This document shows positions 18,935 to 27,462 of a stretch of 45,155 nt of DNA, piece by piece. Both the position numbers and the translations under genes were made by a program. The stretch spans positions 1-45,155 of the forward strand of contig JADLFV010000039.1 in NCBI GenBank assembly GCA_020849625.1, given 5' to 3'. Source of the DNA: Phycisphaeraceae bacterium (GTDB lineage: Bacteria; Planctomycetota; Phycisphaerae; Phycisphaerales; Phycisphaeraceae). Each line of letters begins with the position of its first letter. Position 1 is the stretch's first letter. The notes beneath the pieces were generated by a model. The model saw only the letters and a list, made by a program, of their open reading frames with translations. It had not been told where the DNA came from and did not search any database.

Positions 18935-19141
18935 ATGAGCAGCGGCCTGGTGAGAATGATTTGTCCAAATCTGTCCTGCCGCAAGGTTCTGAGCGTCCCG
19001 CAGTCGGCCCGCGGCAAAAGCGTCCGCTGCCGCCATTGCGGCATGCGTATCCAGGTGCCTGCCATGCCCAGCATGTCCCCGGGGAGCGAAATCAGCGAGC
19101 CGCCGCAACAGGCAGCGACCGAGACGGGTAAGAATGGCTGA
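18935..19141 (+). CDS. Small zinc-ribbon protein
   Basis: The 68-residue protein starts at an ATG with AAGGAG eight bases upstream. It shows a C-x4-C pair (CPNLSC), a spacer LSVPQSARGKSVR, and a CRHC knuckle. This form is common in planctomycetes at the head of longer proteins. Here it stands alone with a Pro/Ser-rich tail. Function is unknown; metal binding and contact with nucleic acid or protein are inference. The stop codon (Asn-Gly-stop) falls in the first bases of the repeat at 19133-19230. Confidence 0.7.
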   Translation: MSSGLVRMICPNLSCRKVLSVPQSARGKSVRCRHCGMRIQVPAMPSMSPGSEISEPPQQAATETGKNG

Positions 19142-19230
19142 TGTCTGATTTCGGATTGCTGATGTAAGAATCGCTTCGGAAGACTGAAGTTCTGACATCA
19201 TCAATCAGCAATCAAACAGCAGAGATTGTC
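19133..19230. repeat. Long inverted repeat, TGATGTCTGAT family, copy 2
   Basis: AATGGCTGATGTCTGAT is followed by GGATTGCTGATGT, then complementary ACATCATCAATCAGCAATC. The arms are less perfect than in copies 1 and 3. It supplies the stop of the zinc-ribbon gene and separates it from the convergent tRNA-Leu. Confidence 0.75.
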
Positions 19231-19232
19231 AA

Positions 19233-19315
19233 TGCGGGCGAGAGGACTCGAACCTCCACGGGTTTTGCCCACCAGAACCTAAATCTGGCGCGTCTGCCAA
19301 TTCCGCCACGCCCGC
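19233..19315 (-). tRNA. tRNA-Leu, anticodon UAG
   Basis: The reverse strand gives a class II tRNA of 83 bases. The acceptor stem GCGGGCG pairs with CGCCCGC and A is the discriminator base. There is a TGGC-type D arm, an anticodon arm CCAGA-TTTAGGT-TCTGG, a long variable arm, and a TPsiC arm GGTTCGAGTCC. The CCA end is not encoded. Anticodon UAG reads CUA and, with wobble, CUN codons. It stands alone, with no neighbouring tRNA genes. Confidence 0.97.
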
Positions 19316-19349
19316 GATGAGGATAATGATACCGTGGGGTGTGGGTGAA

Positions 19350-19425
19350 GCGTAGAGCGTAGAGCGTATGGCACACAGGCCGAGGCTGTGCGCTGTCGCG
19401 CTTTTCTACGCTCTACGCTCTACGC
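19350..19425. repeat. Inverted repeat GCGTAGAGCGTAGAGCGTA / complement
   Basis: 19-base perfect arms at 19350-19368 and 19407-19425 around a 38-base loop. It lies in the divergent region upstream of both tRNA-Leu and hscB, so it could affect either promoter. Each arm is built from the unit GCGTAGA. Confidence 0.85.
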
Positions 19426-19461
19426 TATACGCCCTCCCCCTACCCCCGCTACACTTGCCTC

Positions 19462-19953
19462 ATGGACGACCCCTTCACCCTCCTGGGTTTGCCGCCGCGA
19501 TTCGACCTCGATGAGGCTGATCTGCACGCGCGATACCTGTCAGCCGCGGCCAGAAACCATCCCGACCGTTTCACCGATCCACTGGAGCAGGCCGAGGCCG
19601 CCGACCGGGCCGCCCTGCTCAACGACGCCTATCGCACGCTGAGCGATCCCGAGCAGCGGGCCAACGCCCTGTTGCGGGTGCTGGGCGGCTCCGCCAAAGA
19701 GGATGACAACACGCTGCCGCCGGACCTGCTGATGGACATGATGGACGTCCGCGAGCGCATGGAGGATGCGATCGCAAGCTCCGATACCACCGCTCTGTCT
19801 GAGCTTCGCACCTGGGCAGACCAGCAGCGGAAGTCTCACCTTGAACGTATCGCTGCGTTGTTTGCCGCCTCTCCGCCCGATCTGAAGCAGGTGCGGATCG
19901 AGCTGAACGCCCTGCGCTACTTCGAGCGCATGATCGAGCAGATGCCGGAGTAG
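19462..19953 (+). CDS. hscB: HscB-type J-domain co-chaperone (Fe-S cluster assembly)
   Basis: The 163-residue product has an N-terminal J domain (DPFTLLGLPPRFDLDEADLHARY...NHPDRF, with the HPD tripeptide near residue 36) and a C-terminal helical oligomerisation domain (about 85-163) in the HscB arrangement, E. coli HscB being 171 residues. HscB brings the IscU scaffold to the Hsp70 HscA for [2Fe-2S] release. No isc genes are in the window. The stop TAG is immediately followed by the repeat at 19955. Confidence 0.85.
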   Translation: MDDPFTLLGLPPRFDLDEADLHARYLSAAARNHPDRFTDPLEQAEAADRAALLNDAYRTLSDPEQRANALLRVLGGSAKEDDNTLPPDLLMDMMDVRERMEDAIASSDTTALSELRTWADQQRKSHLERIAALFAASPPDLKQVRIELNALRYFERMIEQMPE

Positions 19954-19954
19954 G

Positions 19955-20039
19955 AATGGCTGATGTCTGATTGCGGATTGCTGATGTGAGAATGCTCAAT
20001 GCCTTTACATCAGCAATCAGCAATCCGAGATCAGACATT
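19955..20039. repeat. Long inverted repeat, TGATGTCTGAT family, copy 3
   Basis: The left arm AATGGCTGATGTCTGAT with GGATTGCTGATGT mirrors ACATCAGCAATC and ATCAGACATT on the right. It lies between convergent hscB and the WaaP-like gene. It begins one base after the hscB stop and contains the stop of the other gene (complement of 20031-20033). Confidence 0.85.
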
Positions 20040-20783
20040 GTGTTCTTTCCGGTGCGTCCACCTTGCCCGCCGTCGCACCGCGTTCCAGAAGGTCCGGTCC
20101 CTGCGGCCATAGATGGCGATGAAGCGCAACAGGTCGCGCTGAGTCAGTCCCGCATCCATCGCTGAATAATACAAGCCCGCGATGTCCTTGACCTGCCAGC
20201 GGCGCGGCGTGCGGCGGCGAACCTGAGCCCGGTGCAGATCGATCAGGATCAGCCGCGGCTGCGACGACGTGGCGGGATCGAGCAGGAAATGGCACAGGTA
20301 GAAATCGCGGTGGTTGATGCCGCCGGCGTGCAGCGTGCGGGCGATGCGGGCCACGGCGGCGATCAGTTTGCGTTTGAAGTCGAACGGGGGCGGATTCGTT
20401 TTCCAGTCGGCGCACAGGGTTTCCAGGCTCGGACTGTCCACGATTTCATCGGTGATCAGAAACGATTTCTGACCCGGGCCTGATCCTTCCTGGCCGAAGG
20501 CGGCGATGCGCATGGTCGCCACGTTTAACCGCTCGCAGGCGCGGATCGCTTCGTATTCCGGGCGGGCCCCGATGTGCGGCGGGCGGCCGTGGATCAGGTC
20601 ATCCGTGATCGCCCACCAGCCGCAGGGGCGATGCTTCTTGATGTAGAAACCGCGACCGGCTACTTCGAAGCGGCCGATGCTGCGCGAACGGGCGGAGCGG
20701 ACCACCTGATCCTCGATAGCCAGGAACGCATCCACGCTGTCCTGGCTGAACACATTCCTGAGGTCCGGCCGCAATTCGATCAT
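20031..20783 (-). CDS. WaaP/InaA-family lipopolysaccharide core kinase-like protein
   Basis: The 250-residue product is a small protein-kinase-like fold of the Kdo/WaaP group: FYIKKHRP (ATP Lys), the catalytic loop GINHRDFYLCHFLLD (His-Arg-Asp), the metal segment LILIDLHRAQVR, and KDIAGLYYSAMDAGLTQRDLLRF, closely matching WaaP of Pseudomonas and enterics. WaaP phosphorylates core heptose in LPS; the exact sugar here is unknown. The final Asn-Val-stop comes from the repeat at 19955. It diverges from a second kinase-like gene at 20839. Confidence 0.85.
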   Translation of the reverse strand: MIELRPDLRNVFSQDSVDAFLAIEDQVVRSARSRSIGRFEVAGRGFYIKKHRPCGWWAITDDLIHGRPPHIGARPEYEAIRACERLNVATMRIAAFGQEGSGPGQKSFLITDEIVDSPSLETLCADWKTNPPPFDFKRKLIAAVARIARTLHAGGINHRDFYLCHFLLDPATSSQPRLILIDLHRAQVRRRTPRRWQVKDIAGLYYSAMDAGLTQRDLLRFIAIYGRRDRTFWNAVRRRARWTHRKEHNV

Positions 20784-20838
20784 GGCGCCATGCTAACCGA
20801 TTCTTGACGTTGATCGCCCCCCGCACGACGATGGCGGC

Positions 20839-21480
20839 GTGCAATGGATGACGGCTGACCAATACGGACAACTGACGCGCGGAGCCGCGGTGCTCAGCCG
20901 CGATCGCCACGGCGACAAGGTGCTGCGTCTGGCCGACGGCCGGGTGCTGAAGCTGTTTCGCCGCAAACGCCGGTTCAGCTCGAGCATGTTCCGCCCCTAC
21001 GCCCGCCGCTTCGCCGATGCCGCGAGCAAACTGGCGCAACTGAACATCCCCGCGGTCAGGGTACACGACGTGCGGCGAGTCTCGCACATCCAGCGGGACG
21101 TCGTGATCTACGACTTTCTGCCCGGGCGCACGTTGCGGGAGGCGGCGACGGAGGATGCGAAGCTGATGGAGCCGATGGCCCGCTTCCTGGCCCAGTTGCA
21201 CGACGGGGGCGTTTACTTTCGGGCGATCCATCTGGGCAATGTGCTGGTGCTGCCGGACGGGCGGCTGGGTCTGATCGATCTGTCGGAGGCGCGTTTTCGC
21301 CGTGGGCCGTTGCCTGTGGGGCTGCGCGTGCGCAACTTCAAACCGCTGCTGCGCTACCCGCAGGACATCGCCGCCCTGCAATCCTTCGGCCTGGAACGTT
21401 TCCTGGATTGTTACCTGGCGGCCTCATCGTTGTCCGCGGCGCGGGGCATGGTGCTTCGCCGGCAAATCACGGAGAAATGA
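20839..21480 (+). CDS. Second LPS/small-molecule kinase-like protein
   Basis: The 213-residue product keeps kinase-like landmarks: VLKLFRRKR (candidate ATP Lys), a catalytic-loop-like FRAIHLGNVLVLPDG and a metal-binding-like LGLIDLSEARFR. It resembles proteins annotated as toluene tolerance or LPS kinase in Gram-negatives. The HRD motif is changed to RAIH, so activity is uncertain. The start is a GTG at 20839; an ATG at 20848 is an alternative. A GC-rich gap of 55 bases separates it from the divergent WaaP-like gene. Confidence 0.7.
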   Translation: MQWMTADQYGQLTRGAAVLSRDRHGDKVLRLADGRVLKLFRRKRRFSSSMFRPYARRFADAASKLAQLNIPAVRVHDVRRVSHIQRDVVIYDFLPGRTLREAATEDAKLMEPMARFLAQLHDGGVYFRAIHLGNVLVLPDGRLGLIDLSEARFRRGPLPVGLRVRNFKPLLRYPQDIAALQSFGLERFLDCYLAASSLSAARGMVLRRQITEK

Positions 21481-21559
21481 TCCGTGCGAAAGCCTGATTG
21501 AATCAGGTATAGTCTTCTATCCATCGGCCACGTTTCGCGTCAACACTGAAGGTCTGAGC

Positions 21560-22621
21560 ATGAAGAACGCCTGTCAACTCTGCCTGTGTCTGATTGTGTC
21601 CATCCTCACCGGGCAGGTGATCGCTGAGCAACCCGATGCCAGCAAGAATGAACCGCCCCCCCTGCCGCAGCCTGAGCCGGCCCTGGTCATCTACGACACC
21701 GACATGGGCGGCGACATCGATGATGCCCTGGCCCTGGCGATGATCCATGCCCTGGCTGACCGCGATGAGTGCAAGCTGCTGGCGGTCACCATCACCACCG
21801 ATGATCCCCGCGTCGCGCCCTACATCGATGCGGTCAACACCTTCTACGGCCGCCCCGACACGCCCATCGGCATGGTCCGCGACGGATTCAAACGTGAAAA
21901 GCTGGTTTACCAGGAAATCGTCCAGCAGAAGCACGACGACCAATTCGTTTACCCCCATGATCTGCTCAGCGGAGATGACGCCCCGGAAGCGGTGGGCCTG
22001 TTGCGACAGGTGCTCAGCGCGCAACCCGATCAATCGGTCACCATCATCCAGGTCGGCTTCTCCACAAACCTGGCCCGATTGCTGGACACGCCCATGGACG
22101 AACACTCGCCGCTGAACGGGATCGATCTGGTCCGGCAGAAGGTGAAGCTGCTTTCGGTGATGGGCGGGCAATTCGCTCCGCTGAACGACCGCATCGGCGT
22201 CAAGGAGTTCAACATCGCCAAGGACATCCCCGCCGCCCAGAAGCTCGCTGCCGACTGGCCCACGCCGATTGTCTTCAGCGGTTACGAGGTCGGCGAAATC
22301 ATCAAGTTCCCCTGGCGCAGCATCGTGCAGGATTTCGATTACGTGACCGATCACCCGATCGCCGACGCTTACCGGGCCTGGAGCCACCACAAACCGCACG
22401 ACCGCTCGACCTGGGACCTGACCAGCGTGCTCTACGCCATTCGTCCCCAGTGCGATTACTTCAATCTCTCGCTTCCGGGCCATGCCCGGTTCAACGACGA
22501 AGGCCAGACCATTTTCACCGCTGACATCGAGGGCCCGCACCGCTACCTGATGGTGACCCAGGACCAGGTGATTCGGGTCTGTGAAGCCATGATGATGCTG
22601 GCCAGTCAACCGCCGAAATGA
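21560..22621 (+). CDS. Exported nucleoside hydrolase family protein
   Basis: The 353-residue product starts with a signal peptide (about residues 1-22, ending VIAEQ). The mature part opens with VIYDTDMGGDIDDALAL, the calcium-binding D-x-D-x3-D-D motif of inosine-uridine nucleoside hydrolases, and continues with AVTITTDDPRVAPYIDAV and VIQVGF-like strands. It would split nucleosides into base and ribose outside the cytoplasm. A ribose-type ABC importer follows on the same strand (22786-26300), so released ribose may be its cargo. A possible -10 box TATAGT lies at 21508. Confidence 0.9.
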   Translation: MKNACQLCLCLIVSILTGQVIAEQPDASKNEPPPLPQPEPALVIYDTDMGGDIDDALALAMIHALADRDECKLLAVTITTDDPRVAPYIDAVNTFYGRPDTPIGMVRDGFKREKLVYQEIVQQKHDDQFVYPHDLLSGDDAPEAVGLLRQVLSAQPDQSVTIIQVGFSTNLARLLDTPMDEHSPLNGIDLVRQKVKLLSVMGGQFAPLNDRIGVKEFNIAKDIPAAQKLAADWPTPIVFSGYEVGEIIKFPWRSIVQDFDYVTDHPIADAYRAWSHHKPHDRSTWDLTSVLYAIRPQCDYFNLSLPGHARFNDEGQTIFTADIEGPHRYLMVTQDQVIRVCEAMMMLASQPPK

Positions 22622-22639
22622 CTTAGAGCAGAAAAGAAC

Positions 22640-22732
22640 TCACCGCAGAGGACGCCGAGGACACAGAGAAAGAACAGAATCAGCCTGATTCCAAGTGTTC
22701 GGGCTCTGCGTCCTCCGCGTTCTCTGCGGTGA
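22640..22732. repeat. Inverted repeat with TCACCGCAGAG / CTCTGCGGTGA ends
   Basis: The ends are 11 bases and perfect, with further imperfect pairing of CGCGGAGGACGCAGAG-like units inside. It separates the nucleoside hydrolase from the ABC binding protein. A related GCGGAGGTCGCGGAG stretch occurs at 44740-44765. Confidence 0.8.
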
Positions 22733-22785
22733 AATCCGGTTCCTATAGGAGCTTTTATCAACCGCTGAATGCAAGGAAAAAATAC

Positions 22786-23766
22786 ATGTCCACGATCCGG
22801 TCTATCGCTGTGAGCCTGCTGCTGGCGCTCTGTCTGATCCTGCCCGCCTGCGATCAGGGCACGACTTCCACCGGCAGCGCTACGAGCAAGGGCAAGCCGC
22901 GCATCGCCCTGATCATGAAGTCGCTGGCCAACGAGTTTTTCGCCACCATGGCCAAAGGCGCGGAAGATCACCATGCTGCCAACGCCCATCGCTACGACCT
23001 GATCGTCAACGGCACCAAGGACGAGCGCGATTTGGCCCGGCAGGTGTCGCTGATCGAGGAGATGACCAGCCAGGGCTGCGACGCGATCGTGATCGCCCCG
23101 GCCGACTCCAAGGCCCTGGCGCCGGCCTGCCGCCGCGCCATGGAAGCCGGGGTGGTGGTGATCAACATCGACAATCGCCTCGACGCCGAGGTGCTGGCTG
23201 AGGCCGGAATCAGCATTCCCTTCGTCGGGCCCGACAATCGAGCCGGCGCCAAGGCGGTGGGCGATGTGCTGGCCAAGCAACTCATTCCGGGGGCGGGGGC
23301 CAGGGTGGTCATCATCGAGGGCGTGCCCAGCGCCTTTAACAGCCAGCAGCGGCGGATGGGTTTTGAAGATGCGATGAAGCAAGCGAACATCGAAGTCGTC
23401 GCTGTCCAGAGCGGCCAGTGGGAGATGGGACCGGCCAACACCATCGCGGCGGCCATGCTCAACGAACATCCCGACATCGACGCCATTCTCTGCTGCAACG
23501 ACAACATGGCCCTGGGCGCGGTCGCGGCCGTCAAGGCGGCCGGCGGTGAGGGCAAGATCAAGATCGTCGGCTTCGACAACATCGAAGCGATCCACGGCCC
23601 GCTGCGCGAAGGTTTAGTGGTCGCCACCGCTGATCAACACGCTGACCGTCTGGCTGTCGAGGGCATCGAGCACGCACTGACCATCCTGGAAACCGGCCAG
23701 ACCCCCAGCGACCGTGAAACGCCGGTGGATATCGTCACGGCCGAAACACTCTCGCAGGCCCAGTGA
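22786..23766 (+). CDS. rbsB: Ribose-type ABC transporter substrate-binding lipoprotein
   Basis: The 326-residue product is a periplasmic binding protein of the RbsB/LacI-like fold with a lipobox LPAC (Cys22). It has the family start IALIMKSLANEFFATMAKGAED and AIVIAPADSKALAPACRRAMEAGVVVINIDN, and ends CCNDNMALGAVAAVKAAG...VGFDN. Substrate is inferred as ribose or a related pentose from homology and from the nucleoside hydrolase upstream. AAGGAA precedes the ATG. The stop is followed after 7 bases by the ATPase gene. Confidence 0.85.
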   Translation: MSTIRSIAVSLLLALCLILPACDQGTTSTGSATSKGKPRIALIMKSLANEFFATMAKGAEDHHAANAHRYDLIVNGTKDERDLARQVSLIEEMTSQGCDAIVIAPADSKALAPACRRAMEAGVVVINIDNRLDAEVLAEAGISIPFVGPDNRAGAKAVGDVLAKQLIPGAGARVVIIEGVPSAFNSQQRRMGFEDAMKQANIEVVAVQSGQWEMGPANTIAAAMLNEHPDIDAILCCNDNMALGAVAAVKAAGGEGKIKIVGFDNIEAIHGPLREGLVVATADQHADRLAVEGIEHALTILETGQTPSDRETPVDIVTAETLSQAQ

Positions 23767-23773
23767 GTCGTCC

Positions 23774-25267
23774 ATGCTGAGCATCCGGTCACTGTGCAAA
23801 AGCTACGCGGTTCCCGTGCTGATCGACGTGGACCTCGACGTCGCAGCCGGCCAGGTCCACGCTCTGGTCGGAGCCAACGGCGCCGGCAAAAGCACGCTGG
23901 CGAAAATCCTCTGCGGCATCACGCCCTTCGACTCCGGGCAGATGACGTTGTACGACAAGCCCTATCGCCCCACCGGTCGCACCGACGCCCTGGCGGCTGG
24001 CATCGACATGGTCCACCAGGAGTTGATGCTGGTCGATACGCTGACCGTGGCGGAGAACATTCATCTGGGTCGCATCCCGAATACGCTCGGCTTCGCCCGT
24101 CAGCACAGCATGAACCGCGCGGCAAGCCAAGTGCTGCAACAGATCGGCATCGGCTCGCTCAATCCCGCCACGCTGGTGGGTGAACTGGGCGTCGGCAAGA
24201 AGCAACTGGTCGCCATCGCCGCGGCCCTGGCCAATCGCTGCCGCGTGCTGATCCTCGATGAGCCGACCGCCGCCTTGACCGGCTCAGAAACCGAGATTCT
24301 TTTCCAGCAGATCGCCCTGCTCAAAAGTCAGGGCGTGGCCATCATCTACATCAGCCATCGCATGGAGGAGATCGAGCGGTTAGCTGACTGGACCACGGTG
24401 CTGCGTGACGGCCGGGTGGCTGCCAGTGATCGGGCGGCGGCGCTTCCGCAGTCGGCGATGGTCGCTCACATGGCCGGTGAATCCCGGCGCATGGAAGCCG
24501 ATCGACCGCGGCAGCCGGTGCACGCTGGCGATGCTCTGCGCGTGCGCAACCTCTCGGCCGGTGACGCGGTCAGCGATGCCAGCTTCGTGGTCAAGCGCGG
24601 CGAAATCCTGGGGCTGGCGGGACTGGTGGGCTCGGGTCGCACCGAATTGCTGCGGGCTGTCTTCGGGGCGGACCGCGCGGATTCCGGGCAAGTCCATCTC
24701 GGCGAACAGGCCCCCTGTCGCTATGCCACGCCGCGCCATGCCGTCCGGGCCGGGCTGGCCATGATCGCTGAAGATCGCAAGCGCGACGGCATCCTTTCGA
24801 CGCAGACCGTCCGCACCAACACCACGCTCGCCTGCCTGCCGCGCATGGCGACACTGCGCAGTTGGATCAAGCGCCGCAGCGAGGAATCTGAGGCGATCCG
24901 CTTCGTCGATCTGCTGCACGTGCGCTGCCACAACATCGAGCAGCCCATCGGCGAACTGAGCGGCGGCAACCAGCAGAAATTGCTGATCGGGCGCTGGCTG
25001 ATGCGCGGTGCGGAGGTGTTCCTGTTCGATGAGCCGACGCGCGGCATTGATGTGGCGGCCCGGGCGGAGGTACACCGGCTGATCTACGATCTGGCGGCGC
25101 AGGGCAAAGGCGTGGTCGTAGTATCCAGCGATTTCGATGAACTGATGATGATCTGTCATCGCATAGCCGTGGTCCATCGCGGGCGCATCGTGCGCGATTT
25201 CAAGCTGGATGAAATGTCCCGCCATCGTCTGGTGGAAGCGGCTGTGACGGGAAGCAGTGCGACGTAA
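23774..25267 (+). CDS. rbsA: Sugar ABC transporter ATPase, two-domain RbsA/MglA type
   Basis: The 497-residue product has two tandem ATPase domains. Domain 1 (about 1-240): Walker A VGANGAGKST, Walker B LILDEPTAAL, and a degenerate signature GELGVGKKQ. Domain 2 (about 250-497): the usual altered loop GLVGSGRTEL, signature LSGGNQQK, Walker B FLFDEPTRGID. It powers sugar import with the neighbouring permease and binding protein. Substrate assignment (ribose) rests on the neighbours. Confidence 0.9.
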   Translation: MLSIRSLCKSYAVPVLIDVDLDVAAGQVHALVGANGAGKSTLAKILCGITPFDSGQMTLYDKPYRPTGRTDALAAGIDMVHQELMLVDTLTVAENIHLGRIPNTLGFARQHSMNRAASQVLQQIGIGSLNPATLVGELGVGKKQLVAIAAALANRCRVLILDEPTAALTGSETEILFQQIALLKSQGVAIIYISHRMEEIERLADWTTVLRDGRVAASDRAAALPQSAMVAHMAGESRRMEADRPRQPVHAGDALRVRNLSAGDAVSDASFVVKRGEILGLAGLVGSGRTELLRAVFGADRADSGQVHLGEQAPCRYATPRHAVRAGLAMIAEDRKRDGILSTQTVRTNTTLACLPRMATLRSWIKRRSEESEAIRFVDLLHVRCHNIEQPIGELSGGNQQKLLIGRWLMRGAEVFLFDEPTRGIDVAARAEVHRLIYDLAAQGKGVVVVSSDFDELMMICHRIAVVHRGRIVRDFKLDEMSRHRLVEAAVTGSSAT

Positions 25268-25283
25268 ACGAAAGGATCGGGCG

Positions 25284-26300
25284 GTGTCGGACACAGGCGG
25301 CAAGTCGGTTTGGCACAACATCAGGCAACAGGTGAATCCTGAATACCTGGGCATGGCCGGCGTGCTGATCGGGCTGGTCGTGCTGTTCACGCTGTTGAGC
25401 GATCACTTTCTGTCTCTGCGCACGTTCACCACCATTGCCAATCAGGTGCCGGACTTAACCGCGCTGGCGGTGGGCATGACGTTTGTCCTGATGATCGGCG
25501 GCATCGACCTGTCGGTGGGCGCGGTGCTGGCATTGAGCGGGGCGGCCATGGGGGTCGTGCTGGTGGATTGGGGTTGGCCGTTACCGATGGCAATCTGTGC
25601 CGCGATGGGCGTCGGGGCCTTGGTGGGTTTTGTCAACGGGGCGATTTCCTCCTGGTGGGCGGTGCCTTCGTTCATCGTGACGCTGGGCATGATGGAGGTC
25701 GCCCGTGGTGCGGCCTATCGCATCACCAACTCGCAGACCAAGTACATCGGCTCGCAACTGGACGTCATCGCGGAGCCGATCCGCGGCCTGGGAATCACGC
25801 CTGCCTTCCTGGCCGCGGCCGTCACGGTCATCGTCGGGCACCTGGTCCTGACCCGCACCGTGCTCGGGCGGTACATGACGGCCATCGGCACCAATGAGGA
25901 GGCGGTCCGGCTCAGCGGGATCAACACCCGTTCGATCAAGGTTTATGTCTTCGTCATTGCCGGCCTGCTCAGCGGATTGGGCGGGGTGTTTCAGTCAGCC
26001 CGGTTGTCCTCTGCTGACCCCAACGCAGGGATCGCCATGGAGTTATCCGCCATCGCCGCAGCGGTGATCGGCGGCACGAGCCTGATGGGCGGGCGGGGAT
26101 CGGTCATCAGCACTTTTTTCGGGGTCTTGATCATCGCCCTGCTGCAGACGGGCCTGGCCCAAGTGGGCGTCAGCGAGCCGTCCAAGCGGATCATCACCGG
26201 TTCGGTCATCGTGGCGGCTGTGATGGCCGACACTTATCGCCGCCGCTATGCTGCCGGGCGTCGCCGGGGGCGGAAGCCCCGGAAGCCCGGTGAGGCGTAG
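25284..26300 (+). CDS. rbsC: Sugar ABC transporter permease, RbsC type
   Basis: The 338-residue product is a multi-helix permease of the BPD_transp_2 family with [21 protein letters not shown] and a late [12 protein letters not shown] loop that contacts the ATPase. A GTG start at 25284 has AAAGGA seven bases upstream; a GTG at 25257 overlaps rbsA. The C-terminus ends in a basic RRRGRKPRK tail. It closes the transporter operon. Confidence 0.88.
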   Translation: MSDTGGKSVWHNIRQQVNPEYLGMAGVLIGLVVLFTLLSDHFLSLRTFTTIANQVPDLTALAVGMTFVLMIGGIDLSVGAVLALSGAAMGVVLVDWGWPLPMAICAAMGVGALVGFVNGAISSWWAVPSFIVTLGMMEVARGAAYRITNSQTKYIGSQLDVIAEPIRGLGITPAFLAAAVTVIVGHLVLTRTVLGRYMTAIGTNEEAVRLSGINTRSIKVYVFVIAGLLSGLGGVFQSARLSSADPNAGIAMELSAIAAAVIGGTSLMGGRGSVISTFFGVLIIALLQTGLAQVGVSEPSKRIITGSVIVAAVMADTYRRRYAAGRRRGRKPRKPGEA

Positions 26301-26348
26301 CTCGCCGGCTATTGGAGAGAGAGTCCAGCGTCCCGGCTGCTGACGGAT

Positions 26349-26378
26349 TTGCAAGGCCTGCCCGCCGCAGGCTATACT
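26349..26378 (+). promoter_or_regulatory. Sigma-70-type promoter for rpsL
   Basis: A -35 TTGCAA (26349-26354), 18-base spacer and -10 TATACT (26373-26378) lie 33 bases before the rpsL ATG. Confidence 0.6.
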
Positions 26379-26410
26379 GCTTTGCTCGCAACCGATTGGA
26401 CACGAACGTT

Positions 26411-26785
26411 ATGCCGACGATCAATCAACTGATCCGCAATCCCCGCCGCACGCCCAAGGCCAAGAGCAAGGTCAAGGACCTCGACTCCAGCCCGCAGCGC
26501 CGCGGCGTGTGCCTTCAGGTCAAGACCGTCACGCCCAAGAAGCCCAACTCCGCCTTGCGCAAAGTCGCCCGTGTGCGCTTGAGCAACGGCAAGGAGATCA
26601 CCGCCTACATCGGCGGCGAGGGCCACAATCTGCAGGAGCACTCGATCGTGCTCGTGCGTGGCGGGCGTGTGCGTGACCTGCCCGGCGTGCGTTACCACAT
26701 CGTCCGCGGCAGCCTGGACACCCTGGGTGTTGACGGCCGCAAGAAGGGTCGCAGCAAATACGGCGTGAAGCGCGCCAAAGGTTAA
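26411..26785 (+). CDS. rpsL: 30S ribosomal protein S12
   Basis: The 124-residue product is full length: [11 protein letters not shown] at the start, [35 protein letters not shown], and [18 protein letters not shown]. It lines the decoding centre of the small subunit. The Lys of PKKPNS is kept, but the position corresponding to E. coli Lys87 (RVKDLPG) is Arg here (RVRDLPG). This is the substitution known to give streptomycin resistance. No fusA or tuf genes follow, unlike the usual str operon. Confidence 0.98.
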   Translation: MPTINQLIRNPRRTPKAKSKVKDLDSSPQRRGVCLQVKTVTPKKPNSALRKVARVRLSNGKEITAYIGGEGHNLQEHSIVLVRGGRVRDLPGVRYHIVRGSLDTLGVDGRKKGRSKYGVKRAKG

Positions 26786-26794
26786 ACCGTTTTG

Positions 26795-26820
26795 CGCGGA
26801 GATCGCTCCGCGTTTTTTTT
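26795..26820 (+). terminator. Intrinsic terminator between rpsL and rpsG
   Basis: A stem CGCGGAG/CTCCGCG with an ATCG loop is followed by eight T. It is strong in form and would separate rpsL from rpsG unless readthrough occurs. Confidence 0.85.
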
Positions 26821-26920
26821 CATCACCCGGCAAGTAATCATCCGGCAAGCGGATGGTGAACAAATGCCCTGAACCCGGAGCAACTTCCAGGTCCAGGGGG
26901 ATGAGCCGAAAGGAGCCGAC

Positions 26921-27397
26921 ATGGCTGGCCGACGCACTCACTCTGACGAACAACTGCAGCCCGACCCTCGCTTCGGCGACAAGGTCCTGGCCCGTTTCAT
27001 CAACTGCATCATGTACGACGGCAAGAAGTCCGTCGCGCAGCGCGTGGTGTACCGGGCGATGGATGAGATCGAAAAGCGCACCAAGGGCACGCCCACCGCG
27101 CTGGAGGTCTTTCTGAAGGCGGTCAGCAACGTCAAGCCCTCCGTCGAGGTCCGCTCCAAGCGCGTGGGCGGGACCAACTACCAGGTGCCCATGCAGGTCA
27201 ATCGCAAGCGGCAGCAGTCGCTGGCCTTCCGCTGGATCATCGCCGCCGCCCGCGGCCAGAAGGGCAAGCCCATGCACCTGCGACTGAGCAAGGAACTGAT
27301 GGATGCCGCCAACGGCGAAGGCCAGGCCATGAGCACCCGCGACCAGGTCCACCGCATGGCCGACGCCAACAAAGCCTTCGCCCACTTCGCCTGGTGA
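26921..27397 (+). CDS. rpsG: 30S ribosomal protein S7
   Basis: The 158-residue product binds the 3' major domain of 16S rRNA and starts head assembly. The typical segments are present: LARFINCIMYDGKKSVAQRVVYRAMDEI, PSVEVRSKRVGGTNYQVPMQV, and RKRQQSLAFRWIIAAAR. AAAGGAG lies before the ATG. It is separated from rpsL by a terminator and 135 bases. The following region holds a promoter and a SAM riboswitch. Confidence 0.98.
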   Translation: MAGRRTHSDEQLQPDPRFGDKVLARFINCIMYDGKKSVAQRVVYRAMDEIEKRTKGTPTALEVFLKAVSNVKPSVEVRSKRVGGTNYQVPMQVNRKRQQSLAFRWIIAAARGQKGKPMHLRLSKELMDAANGEGQAMSTRDQVHRMADANKAFAHFAW

Positions 27398-27403
27398 TTT
27401 TGA

Positions 27404-27432
27404 TTGACCACAACCGGGAAGGCCCTTATACT
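27404..27432 (+). promoter_or_regulatory. Strong sigma-70-type promoter upstream of the SAM riboswitch
   Basis: A -35 TTGACC (27404-27409), 17-base spacer and -10 TATACT (27427-27432) start seven bases after the rpsG stop. Transcription would begin near 27439, just before the riboswitch. Confidence 0.75.
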
Positions 27433-27462
27433 TGCTTTCTACATTCGAATAGCTCGACGCGA

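Noticed and set aside
21503..23595. Long minus-strand frames opposite the nucleoside hydrolase and rbsB genes
   Set aside because: They show no recognisable domain, and the plus-strand genes have clear motifs and Shine-Dalgarno sites.
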